Origin: Tubiluchus corallicola
Taxonomy: Eukaryota > Priapulida > Priapulimorpha > Priapulimorphida > Tubiluchidae
Assembly (NCBI GenBank): GCA_030141605.1
Contig: JAQGDQ010000546.1
Location: 1-64,000 of the forward strand
Length of the DNA stretch: 64,000 nucleotides
Reading direction: 5' to 3'
The position numbers and the translations under genes are program-made. Numbering within the stretch: the first letter of the stretch is position 1; each line of letters opens with the position of its first letter. Of the stretch, positions 10,881-21,974 are shown piece by piece. The notes under the pieces are model-generated. The model was not told the origin of the DNA, made no database searches, and was given only the letters and a program-made list of their open reading frames with translations.

Positions 10881-12164
10881 AAACAGTAATTGTTTAGCAA
10901 AAGTAAAATGTTTGTTCTGCCATTTATCTCTCGAGATTAATGCTACAACAAATGACAATTTGCAATAACCATTTCAAAACAATTATCCTTTTTTTAAATC
11001 TCATTCAAGAAAAAAAATCAAAGTTTAATTAAAGAAGACACAGTTGATTTCCAATACCGCCACTTAAAAAAACATAGAAGAAAAACTAATATATTCGCGT
11101 CTCATGCTCTCTTTAAAGAAGAGTGAAAATTCCATTTTTCACAAAATACGACACAATAATGATGACGTGAGATAGTCAATATACAGCCAAGGGACTGTTG
11201 GTTCATCAGCTGCTAAAAAATAAAATTTTTACATTTTGAAACATGCTTATTAAGTAAATTTTATAATTCGAGTTAAACACGCATCTAGTCACGTATTTTC
11301 GTATTTTCATGTGTAAGTAGATGCAACTCCATTCTTAAGTGCTAATTTGGATGTGTCACATAGGATAGTTGCTGGAATTACGAAAATGTTTCGCGTAAGT
11401 AATTCTATGAGTGCATCTAAACGGGAGCATTTTCCTGCTTGTAAAGTGAGGGTTAAGATGAAAGAAACTCTTCTAACATCTCATTTCTCAAGTCTCGGAA
11501 TGGCGTATTCGATGTGCAGTAGGGTCTTCATAAATGAAGTTTCCATAATGGGTTGTAGGTTGTTTTGGCCTGGGGGGGTAAGGTCGGGGAGGACTGGACG
11601 GCAACTGGCCGTCAACAGCTGCATTGGCTTCCAAAAAGGTTAGTGGTGTACTAGAATGGGTCGTAACAACCAGGTCGCTTAATACGAGAACAGGATTAAT
11701 AGAAGCTGGAGAGAGAACAGGCTCCGGTAACGTAGGTTGTGATGTTACATTACGACCGGATTGAAACGATTTGGGTTGTCTATCAACAGCTTTTCTATTG
11801 TTTATCTCAAGACTACACTCAACATTGCTCCTCAAATGGTTCACCTGGGTAGACTTCTCGCCTGAAAGAGGCGTGCGTACACTATCGCCGGCCTTTTGAG
11901 AGGAGTCCTCAGGAATTGCTGAACCGGAGCTACCAGGAAGCCTACCAGACAATTAGTTGTCGAGTTGATTCGTAAGGGAATAAATTCAGCAGAGTCGGCT
12001 GTGTCAAGTAAATTAAGAGTGGTTGAGCCGGGAAAATAAACTCTTTTGGGTGTGGATGTTCGTGGTTTTGGTATAGGCGGAGAGAAGGTGGGCAATGAAA
12101 GCCGTACATCACCGTTGGATGAATTGTCATGGGAACGGGAAAGTGGATCACGAATGGGAACTAA
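10881..12164 (-). repeat. Tandem duplication, copy 1 (about 1.29 kb)
   Basis: Nearly identical to 12175-13459 (offset 1,294-1,295 nt), with only a few substitutions and a one-base difference in a G run. A 10-nt joint containing a second copy of GGATCACGAA separates the copies. The minus strand carries a proline/serine-rich frame ending PTTHYGNFIYEDP, which resembles the tail of some Gypsy pol proteins. The same frame break occurs in both copies, so it predates the duplication. Confidence 0.9.
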
Positions 12165-12174
12165 TGGGATCACG

Positions 12175-13459
12175 AAACAGTAATTGTTTAGCAAAAGTAA
12201 AATGTTTGTTCTGCCATTTATCTCTCGAGATTAATGCTACAACAAATGACAATTTGCAATAACCATTTCAAAACAATTATCCTTTTTTTAAATCTCATTC
12301 AAGAAAAAAAATCAAAATTTAATTAAAGAAGACACAGTTGATTTCCAATACCGCCACTTAAAAAAACATAGAAGAAAAACTAATATATTCGCGTCTCATG
12401 CTCTCTTTAAAGAAGAGTGAAAATTCCATTTTTCACAAAATACGACACAATAATGATGACGTGAGATAGTCAATATACAGCCAAGGGACTGTTGGTTCAT
12501 CAGCTGCTAAAAAATAAAATTTTTACATTTTGAAACATGCTTATTAAGTAAATTTTATAATTCGAGTTAAACACGCATCTAGTCACGTATTTTCGTATTT
12601 TCATGTGTAAGTAGATGCAACTCCATTCTTAAGTGCTAATTTGGATGTGTCACATAGGATAGTTGCTGGAATTACGAAAATGTTTCGCGTAAGTAATTCT
12701 ATGAGTGCATCTAAACGGGAGCATTTTCCTGCTTGTAAAGTGAGGGTTAAGATGAAAGAAACTCTTCTAACATCTCATTTCTCAAGTCTCGGAATGGCGT
12801 ATTCGATGTGCAGTAGGGTCTTCATAAATGAAGTTTCCATAATGGGTTGTAGGTTGTTTTGGCCTGGGGGGGGTAAGGTCGGGGAGGACTGGACGGCAAC
12901 TGGCCGTCAACGGCTGCATTGGCTTCCAAAAAGGTTAGTGGTGTACTAGAATGGGTCGTAACAACCAGGTCGCTTGATACGAGAACAGGATTAATAGAAG
13001 CTGGAGAGAGAACAGGCTCCGGTAACGTAGGTTGTGATGTTACATTACGACCGGATTGAAACGATTTGGGTTGTCTATCAACAGCTTTTCTATTGTTTAT
13101 CTCAAGACTACACTCAACATTGCTCCTCAAATGGTTCACCTGGGTAGACTTCTCGCCTGAAAGAGGCGTGCGTACACTATCGCCGGCCTTTTGAGAGGAG
13201 TCCTCAGGAATTGCTGAACCGGAGCTACCAGGAAGCCTACCAGACAATTAGTTGTCGAGTTGATTCGTAAGGGAATAAATTCAGCAGAGTCGGCTGTGTC
13301 AAGTAAATTAAGAGTGGTTGAGCCGGGAAAATAAACTCTTTTGGGTGTGGATGTTCGTGGTTTTGGTATAGGCGGAGAGAAGGTGGGCAATGAAAGCCGT
13401 ACATCACCGTTGGATGAATTGTCATGGGAACGGGAAAGTGGATCACGAATGGGAACTAA
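12175..13459 (-). repeat. Tandem duplication, copy 2
   Basis: Second copy of the 1.29-kb unit. On the minus strand its proline-rich frame is continuous with a further 90 nt up to 13552 (SSFPAQIPELLN), so this copy keeps the original join to the upstream element sequence. Confidence 0.9.
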
Positions 13460-13552
13460 GGCTGGCATGGAGGAATTAAGTAGTTCTGGAATTTGGGCCG
13501 GAAAACTCGATGCATTTTTATTGTGCTCATCATTATAATCAGCTATTTTGCA

Positions 13553-15778
13553 TGGTGAGTATTGTATTGCATTGTTTAGGAAACAATTTGATGATATACA
13601 TTTTGTTATGCAGTTGTGCCATAATGAATGTTTTTTAAGGCTTAGACTTAACAGAAACTTGTAGTATCTTAGGGAGGTGCTGCCATCTTTTGGTTGTTTG
13701 CCTGTATTTCTTAAGCTGTTTACTGTACTATCTATTTACATACCATTTACTGGGTTTCAGCTAAAGTTAATGAGGTGTAACAGGAGTCCTGGCTATTGTA
13801 TGTTGGGCAGTAGTAGTTCAGGTTTCATAGTTTGCTGGTGAAGTTCAAATTTCAAATTTCATAATGTAGTTTGTTAAGGTATGTTTGCTTAAAATTATAT
13901 TTTGTGTTTTTTTTATTTGCCTAAACTGAGGTTAGTGCTTTAAATTTAATTTTTGGTGTAGTGGTTTAAACCTAAGTGAATTATTAAGTTCCAAATGTTG
14001 CTTTTTACTTTTATTATTTCAGACTGCAATTTATGTTGAAACCCACCCCCTCTACACCGGCTTCACTTCTTCTTTTTTTGATAATAAAGGAAATCAACCT
14101 GTACCAAAGAGTTCATCATTTTTATTGGTTATGGGTTACAACATGCAGACAGACAAACTGGACAAAACATTTCAACATAAATTCAGCACTTTCAATATGA
14201 ATTAATGATGTCAGCTTCGGAGAAAAAGACAAGGAGAACTGTTGCAAAGTCAGCTTTGACAAGGGTACTGAGAAGGCTTCAAAATTTAATTGAAGAGGAA
14301 GACAGTGTGCAAGAAGTTAATCGCCTGGTGGATGCTGTGGAGGCTGCACTCAATCATTTGGAAGCATGCCACGTTGAATTCTTAAATGCATGCAAACAGG
14401 AACAGCAGCATGTGGATGAAGACCAGGCTTTTCAATACATGGAGCAAGAATATTAAAGAGCAGACGTTTTCGCATCAGATAAGGACTACAAACGGAGAAT
14501 CAGGAGAGTTGAAGAACTCAAGAAAGAGAAGGACGACGAAGCTAAAGCAACAAAGGAAGAGGAAAAAATCATCAGGTGGCACAAAATAGATTTTGATACA
14601 CTGATTCATTTATTGCATGGACATATTGAAAATCAGAAAAAGAGGCTTGAGAGTGGAGATACAGCAATTCAGGTCCTGGAGAGTTGTCGGTTAGAAATTC
14701 AGACATTGTTGGAAAAAGTGAGGTTATCATTCACCAAATATGCTTCCTTGGTTGCTGACTATCAGGAAGAAGATAGAAGATTCAATGACGTAGAGACAAT
14801 TGTTAAAGAGATAAATGACAAAGCAATGAACTATATTGGTTCTCAGTCATATCAAAGCAATCATGCATCTGGCATGTCAAAAAACACTGGAAATGAGCAA
14901 GCATCTGGTAGAGCAAAATTGGAAGCAATACCCATTCCCGGTTTTCGTGGTGGCTACAGCGAATGGCCGACGTTCATCACAAATTCGAAGAAGATTGTCG
15001 AGAAACATTATTCCAGTGAATTTTGGGCCGCCATCTTGAATGAGAAACTAAGTGGAGAGGCGGCGGATCTAGTAGCTGCCTGTAATGACAACTACGCTGA
15101 AATGATTAAATGCCTTGAAAGGAAATATGGAGATAGAAAGAAAGTCACAGAAAGCATCATGGCAGAAATCAGAGATGTCAAGCCTTTATCTTCTGGCAGC
15201 CATGTTGGTTTCATAAAGTTTGTCGACAGAATAGAAAAAGCCAGTACAAAACTAAAGTCACTAGGTATGTTACAGGAAACATGCAATGCGGGGGCCTAGC
15301 TGAAACTGAACACAGGTTACCGGAAGATATTCGTAATGAATGGGCAAGGCACATCATCAGCAAGATTGATGAAGAGAGATTGGAACCTTTCAAGCTTCTT
15401 TTACCATTTTTGTTAATGGAAAAGGAGCGCGTAGAGTATTTAACTGCAGGTGTACGAAAGCAATTTGGCAGTGTCAGTAGCCATTATCAGGACATTCAAC
15501 CTGAAGCCTTTGGGACTGGTGGCGGTGCTAAGTCAAAAAGCTGTTTCAAATGTGGCAAACAAGGACATTTTGCTCGTGAATGTAAAGCAAACGGGAAGAT
15601 GTGTGACAAAAGACCTTACGTCAAGTGCAGCACATGCGAAGTAAATGACCATTTAAACAGGGATTGTGAAAAGTTCAAAAATATGAATGTTAATCAAAGA
15701 CGAGATGTAATAAAGTGGAATGGTGCTTGTTATATCTGCTTTGGAAATCATGTGGCAATAGTATGCAAGGGTACAGCT
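13553..15778 (+). mobile_element. BEL/Pao retrotransposon fragment inserted in the Gypsy element
   Basis: Plus-strand gag of BEL/Pao type lies at 14205-15775. Before it is about 560-600 bp of non-coding sequence starting TGGTGAG at 13553, which may be the 5' LTR; its end is placed only roughly, near 14110. No pol and no second LTR are present. At about 15778 the sequence changes abruptly to the interrupted Gypsy integrase, so the BEL copy is truncated at its 3' side. Confidence 0.7.
14205..15775 (+). pseudogene. BEL/Pao gag
   Basis: Three overlapping frames form one gag. The first (14205-14456) is helical. The second (14613-15299) contains the DUF1759-type core: IPIPGFRGGYSEWPTF, then a conserved GEAADL and ERKYGDR. 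The third (15281-15775) has a CCHC zinc knuckle CFKCGKQGHFAREC and a second cysteine cluster ending GACYICFGNH. A stop near 14454 and a frameshift near 15290 break it. It would bind element RNA in virus-like particles. Confidence 0.75.
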
Positions 15779-18700
15779 TATATAGCGTCTACGCATTGTT
15801 TCATGAGAAATGCGAAGGTTTTCTCTGATGAAATGGTGAACGTCATGTAGACGATTCTCAAGATTTTTAACTTACTGGACGACAGTACTTGAATTAATGT
15901 TTGAAGGTGGGCATCCTGTTAATAGATCAAGAGGCAGCCTTAGTTCTCTACCAAACATTGCTTGAGTAGGGGTGAATCCAGTTGAGTCATGTACAACTGA
16001 TCTGTATGAAAGCAAAAACAAAGGAATCTTTTCATCCCAATCACGCTGGTGGGCACTAGTGAATTGCGCAAGCTGTCGGGAAATGGTCCTTATAAAGCGC
16101 TTGCACATTCCATCGCTTTTTGGGTTAAGCGCAGTCGTTCGAGTTTTCTCAATACCAATAATATTACAGCATTGCTGAAAGATCTTACTTTCAAAATTTC
16201 GGCCTTGGTCTGAATGAATTTCGTTTGGTAACCCAAATCGGCAAAAAAATCGTTTACCAATACTGCAGCTATAGTCTCGGCTTCTTGGTTCGGTAAGGGA
16301 TAGCATTCCGGCCATTTTGAGAAATAATCCACTGAAACTAATATGTATTTGTTGTTAGAATTAGACAACGGAAAAGGACCTGCCACGTCAATGGCGATTC
16401 GTTCCATAGGGGCGCCCACGCGGTATAGTTGTAAAGGTGCTCGAGGTTTTCGCTGCGGTCTCTTTTTCTTGCAACAAATTTCGCAAGTTCGCGTCCATAT
16501 TTCAACATCTTGCCGCATTCCCGGCCAAAAGAAGCGCTGCCGCAGTAAATCAAGAGTTTTGTTTTGTCCAAAATGGCCTGCAGTTGGAGATGAATGCATT
16601 TCCGTTAAAACTTTTTCGCGAAAAGCGCGAGGGACTAACCATTGCCGGCGAGTAAGACTCCCTTCAGGGCTTTCCCATATCCGCTGCAGAATGCCATCTT
16701 TTAAGCGCAGTGTGTCCCAATGCGCTAAAACCGCTTTAGCGTCTCTACTAAGTGGTGATCGCTGTTCCCATGTTGGTTTTTCGGTTGACGTTTCAAGAAA
16801 CGCTATGACTGGTGCTAGATCTTTATCATTTAATTGACCCTCTTTAAAACCTAGTCCAGTATCACGCAAAGTTGCACCGACTTTGACTAATTTTGCCGGT
16901 TCAGTGATTTCTGGTTTCACACATTTTGATGCCTGACTAATTTCACTGTCAATTTTACTTCCTAAGACTGACTGTAAGGCATTTTTGCTATTTTCAGCTT
17001 CTGAATTATTAACTGTTCTCAGAGTTTCAAATTTTATTTCACGTTTGTTGCAATGAGAGCATTCGTGTTCGCATGGCCGTCTAGACAGCGCGTCTGCATT
17101 CGCGTGACTTTTATCGGGCCTATGCTCTATCTTGTACTGATATTGGTCCAATTTCGCAAGCAGCCATCGAGCTAATTGTCCTTTCGGGCGTTTAAGCGTG
17201 CGAAGCCAGCGAAGTGCCGCATTGTCGGTGCGTACAGAAAAGGGTTTTCCGTAGAGATAGTGATGGAAGTTGGTCACCGCTTTTATCACGGCCAGGAGAT
17301 CAAAGTCTAATTGCACAGTAATTGCGTTCTGCGGGGCTAAGTATTTGACTGTAATAGGTAATTACACGTTTATGTCCATTTTGGACTTGAGAGAGTACAG
17401 CACCGATGGCGGCATTACTAGCATCGGTGTCAAGTATGAAATCTTTATCGAACTGAGGATACGCCAGTACAGGGGAGGAAGTAAGCAAGGCTTTAAGTCT
17501 CTCAAAAGACTGCTGCTGGTCTTGTTGCCACAAGAAAGGTTGGTGTTTACGAGTTAGTTCGTGCAGTGGGGCTGCTTTTTTTGCAAAGTCTTTGATGAAG
17601 CGCCTGTAGTAGGTACAAAGGCCAAGAAAACTACATTGCTCAGTCAAGTTTGTTGGTATAGGCCATTTCGCTACTGCATCAGTTTTTGCAGAATCGGTGT
17701 GTACTCCTTGGGAACTGACAATGTGTCCAAGGTAGGCTACCTGCTTTTGTGTCAGTAGACATTTCTCAGCATTAAGTTTAAGTCCGGCTGTTTGGAAGCG
17801 AGTGAAGACCTCTTGTAGACGCTCCAAGTGTTCGTCAAAGGTGTGGCCATAAACTATGACGTCATCGAGGTAGATTAGTAGGGTGCGCCAATGCAGGCCA
17901 GCCAGGACCTGCTCCATAAGGCGTTCGAAATTCGTCAGGCCAAAAGGCATAGCCTTGAATTGCCAGAGGCCTCTATGTGTAATGAAAGCCGTCTTTTCCT
18001 TGTCGTTAGGGTGCATTTCGACCTTGTGATACCCAGATTTCAGGTCAAGGGTGGAAAACCATTCTGAGCCTGATAGTGCATCTATCGAGTCGTCTATACG
18101 GGGTAAAGGATAGCTGTCTTTGATGGTAATTGCATTTAGGGCTCTATAATCAATGCAGCATCTAGTGCCCCCGTTTTTCTTTCGGACTAAAATCACTGCA
18201 GATGACCACGGGCTGCACGAAGGTTCGATCACACCTTGTGCTTCCATCTCTTCCATAGCTGCATCAAGCTGCAGTTTTATCGGCGCATGATTGTCAGTAT
18301 TGATCGTGTGCTGGACCACGTTGGTCCGGCCGATATCTGCTGGTCCAGAAGAAAATAGCTGGTTGTTTTTCAAGAGAAAGGCGTGTAAACGCTTAAGCTG
18401 TTTACTAGATAGATACTCTTTACTTTTCTCGAGCAAATTTCGAACAGGTTCAGATAGATGGGTGCATTTGTTTAATTTTCTATTAGCACGAAAACCATTG
18501 CGTTTTTGAACTGGTTTAGGTTTGAGTGGTTCAGGAAGTTCTTGCGCAACTTCCCACCGACCAATCACTTCATTAGCTGGTATCGTTACAGGTTCAGGTG
18601 ACAAATTTGCAAGCAATGTTTTAACAGTATTTGCACCAGGGGCTGCAGTTACACGGCCAGTTAAAAAACCTTCGCGACAGAAAAAGTCATGATTTACACG

Positions 18701-19182
18701 GGTAATCATGCCTGTGGCAAGTGACAACAGCACAGCTGGTCTACCTTCTAATACAGTTTCTAAGAATGGAGGCAAAATTATTCGGTTTACATTTAAAATA
18801 TCAGTAGTACCGTCCGCCAAGGGAAAATTTTTAACAAACTGACCGTCTGGGAAAATCAATAAATTTTTAGCGGTGTTCACAATAACATGATTAGCACGAA
18901 GCCACTCCAGGTCAAGCACACAATCATCACCTACAAGGTCATTCGAAAGCCAAACCGGTACTGCGCCAGACCACATTTCGGTTCATTGCCAAGTTGCAAA
19001 GAAACATTAACTGGGCCACACAATTCAAGCTCAGATCCGTTTGCGCTTAAACCGCTGCGATTTTCTAATAAAATTTCTCCAGTTGGTAAGGAAAGAAATT
19101 CTTTTCTTACTGTTGTCTGACTCGCACCAGTGTTAACTAAAATGCGACAAACACGACCGTTTATTGAGCCGCGCATACACAA
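15779..19182 (-). pseudogene. Gypsy pol: protease, reverse transcriptase, RNase H, integrase
   Basis: Reading down the minus strand: protease with active site LVNTGAS (D of DTG replaced by N) near 19.1 kb; reverse transcriptase at 17300-18976 with YPLPRIDD, LDLKSGYHKV and IYLDDVIVYG; RNase H around 17.1 kb (VRTDNAALRWL, ADALSRR); integrase with HHCC finger (AGHFGQNK...CEICCKK), first Asp in IAIDVAGPF and second in HSDQGRNF. The third acidic residue is replaced (SDGMCKRF where a Glu is usual). There is a frameshift near 16.2 kb. An in-frame stop at about 15872 is followed by further integrase sequence to about 15779. The element is inactive. Confidence 0.88.
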
Positions 19183-19386
19183 ACCAAGCGCAGGTTGCTT
19201 ATAAGCATTTTTGTTACGAACCGACGCAGAATAATTAATCGTGTAATGCGATGTGGGTGCTCCTATGGCGACTGCTCGTCTAGTGCGAGTGGCTGGCTGT
19301 CTCCTCCTGCCACCCGCTTTTAAAAATGCGAACGCCCACGACCGAAGTTGTTGTAATTAGCTGTTGACTGGTAATAATTTTGGGGG

Positions 19387-21085
19387 TTAGTCCCAGTACA
19401 TGGATAAATTTTGCCCCATATTTGCGGAAAAACCATTGTTTTGGGAAAAACTATTAGAAAATTGTGCTCTATGGCGAGTTGGTTGGCCAGTCCTACTATG
19501 GGGAGGGGAAGAGCACTGTCTTGCTAAATGCCCAAAACCACCACAATTATAACAAACTGGGCCTGAACCACTATCCAAGGTTTAGGAGACTTTTTCTGGC
19601 CAACATTTGAAACTCTGCCGTGTTTTTCAGGGGTGCGATTAAGAGCAGATTTGCTACGTCGTTATTTGGGCTTTTGGATTTCGAACTGGGAAGCGAGGTA
19701 GCGGGTAGGTGCTGAACCTTAATTGAGCTTTTGCTTGGAGGTTCGTTTTCTGTTTAGACGTAGCCCGAATGGACTCAACTGTAAGTGCAGTAGCTAAAGC
19801 ACTTGCGAGATCAGGCGGTACACTTTGCTGAATGTGTATTGCTAACTCAGAATCCATTAAACCATCTACGAATTTATGAATTAGTGTATTGTCTTAAATC
19901 TTCACCAGTGTGGCGTTATAATGAGCACGATAAACGCTCTCCATATTTCGATAGCCGTATCTACGACAAAGAGCCGACGAAAGGACGTCATAGTTGGACC
20001 TTTGCGCCTCAGGAATGACTTCCAGCATGCCCGTAGCACTCCCTTTTAATTTTAATGCTAACCGCGCACCAGCCTCGGTGTTGTCCCAGCCAGTAGCCCG
20101 ATGGAAAAGCTGGACATGTGCCTCAAAACTTTCCCAAGACACTGTCTCGCCATCAAAAGGTGGCAGACCTCGGAGTGCCTTTTCACCGAGCCGCCCATGT
20201 CGATGTCACTCGCCATGTTTGCAGCAGTATTATCGACATTTTGTGTCACGGTAGTGTTTGTGCAGTAGTCCGCAACTTGAGCTCGAAAGACTGGTCTAGA
20301 TTGCTTAGGCCAGTTTCAAAACGTACACGTGGGGTAGCGCCAGAAGGACCATTTTTAATCTGGCTAGACCCCTGATTTTGATGCTGAGCGTCAGCAGTGT
20401 CAGTATTAGCCATTAAAGGGGTGGAACCCAAAAGAGGCTTCTTTGCCAAAGTATCACCTGTTGTAGGCGTCTCTGGTTCGCGACATGCAGTAAGATCCAA
20501 AATGGCACTGGAAATTGCCTGAGGCAGCCTAGCAACCACATTTCTCAGGTCTTAAAAACTCTCAGAAATTCTAGACAACTGTTGTCTGATTTGCTAAGTA
20601 TCTGACGCGAAATTTTGCCCAAAATTTTGATTACTTGGACTAACTCGCATGCCCAACACTGCATTTGGATCGTTAGCCGCGTGCCCTGAAAGAAAATCAA
20701 TATTAGAAGTACTCACGCTAGGCTGGGAAGCGGAATGTTGTGAAGTAACAGGTAGCAAAGGTAGCTGACCTTGGCTTTGCCTACTTGAACATTCAGGTGG
20801 TTTCGCTACATGCTTTTCAGTACAAAGGTTATACACAGGGCAAGTAACAAAAGGATTAGTTGTATTACAAGCACAGATCGACAATACATCCTCATTATTA
20901 GTACAACTAACATCAAAATTATAGCAATGTTCCGTAGAATCTAAGGCAGTGCCCCTTAATTCTTGACCATTAGAAGAATACGCACTCTGTTCTAATAGAA
21001 AATCGGCAAGCTGACGGTGTTGTAACAGTTCTAAGTCAACATTAACCACAGTACAATAATCGGAATGCCCAGATGAGGGTAACAT
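19387..21085 (-). pseudogene. Gypsy gag
   Basis: The minus strand from 21085 starts MLPSSGHSDY close to the primer-binding site and continues as a low-complexity N-terminal region to a stop near 20594. Downstream pieces give the gag core (SWESFEAHVQLFH, LKGSATGMLEVIP, 19894-20142), a helical part (19654-19857) and a CCHC knuckle CYNCGGFGHLARQC at about 19.53 kb. Stops and frame changes separate the parts. Confidence 0.78.
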
Positions 21086-21104
21086 CCCACTTGTTCTGAC
21101 ACCA
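21085..21104 (-). promoter_or_regulatory. Gypsy primer-binding site
   Basis: On the minus strand TGGTGTCAGAACAAGTGGGA lies one base inside the 5' LTR. It closely resembles the complement of a tRNA-Leu 3' end (TGGTGTCAGAAGTGGG type), so tRNA-Leu is the probable primer. Confidence 0.6.
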
Positions 21105-21105
21105 G

Positions 21106-21520
21106 TGGACTGCTCTCCGCTTTTAACGGAGGCAGGATGGATGGCACCGTAGCCCACACCGGGCGGCATGTTCCAATTATGCCCTTCAACACCAAACCAA
21201 TAATAGAGTCGAAATAACAATTTATTACTAAATATTACACCCCCAATAAGGAACAAACAGCTTACCTAAAAGAACGGAGTTTGCGGCAAGCCTGTGAAAT
21301 GTGAAAAGAGCTGCAAAGAAAGACACGACCACTGACAAGGATCTACAGCAGACCTTCCCTTTTTATAAGCTCAGGTGTGCACGTGACTAGTGGCTTTTAC
21401 TAACACAAGGTCAGAATACGAGTCTGTGCTAGATAAAGCCACATTCACATGCACACCTGAGAAGTCTACTGTATTCCCCTGCCAGCATTACACTTCATCT
21501 CATCACAGCCCTGTAGTACA
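21106..21520 (-). repeat. Gypsy 5' LTR
   Basis: 415 bp, starting TGTACTACAG and ending GCAGTCCA on the minus strand (TG...CA). The start is placed where the Harbinger reading resumes (TATGAAGCATTTCC at 21522). It is about 95% identical to the other LTR over 21106-21441 and different over 21442-21520. Confidence 0.72.
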
Positions 21521-21974
21521 CTATGAAGCATTTCCTCTTGGGCGTAAAATGATGAAGCCATTCCCTCGATGCAATGAAAACACTTCTAAAGCGATATTTA
21601 ATTATGACTTATGCTGGGCACGTAGTGTATCAGAAATCTATCGGCATAACGGTAAGCCGTTTTAGAATGGTCGGAACTGGGCACAATATGCCAATGTATG
21701 CTATTCCCGTTGTGAGGATTATTATCAGCATAACTTTCTGATCACAACTAGAGTTAACCAGTGTTCACCTGTTGGGTACAGCGACAGGCCAACAGATGAT
21801 AGTAACTTCCAGCAAGGACAGGGGCGGCAAAGAGATCGCCATCAACTGGACAATCTACAGAAGATATGTATGTACATAAACCCTACCACTGAAAGAACTA
21901 AAGTGCGCGAGGTACTGATGGAATATTTTCTTAATGAAGGTCAGATTGGTTTCCGATGGAACAGAGTTGCTTAA
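21521..21974 (+). pseudogene. PIF/Harbinger transposase, C-terminal part (split)
   Basis: The transposase resumes with EAFPLGRKMMKPFP, then FNYDLCWARSVSE, the usual Harbinger block around the last catalytic Glu. After stops it ends REVLMEYFLNEGQIGFRWNR with TAA at 21972-21974. With 8966-9428 it makes one broken transposase. No terminal inverted repeats were found with confidence. Confidence 0.8.

Larger units (their letters stand above)
9429..21520 (-). mobile_element. Gypsy LTR retrotransposon, composite and inactive
   Basis: Minus-strand element inserted in the Harbinger transposase. The LTRs are at 21106-21520 (5') and 9429-9859 (3'), the primer-binding site is next to the 5' LTR, and gag and pol remnants lie at about 15.78-21.09 kb. 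The host reading resumes cleanly across the insertion (FFIGY then EAFPL). The flanking tetranucleotides are ATAT (9425-9428) and CTAT (21521-21524). Inside lie a BEL/Pao fragment (13553-15778) and a 1.29-kb tandem duplication. Stops, frameshifts and lost catalytic residues show it is dead. Confidence 0.78.
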
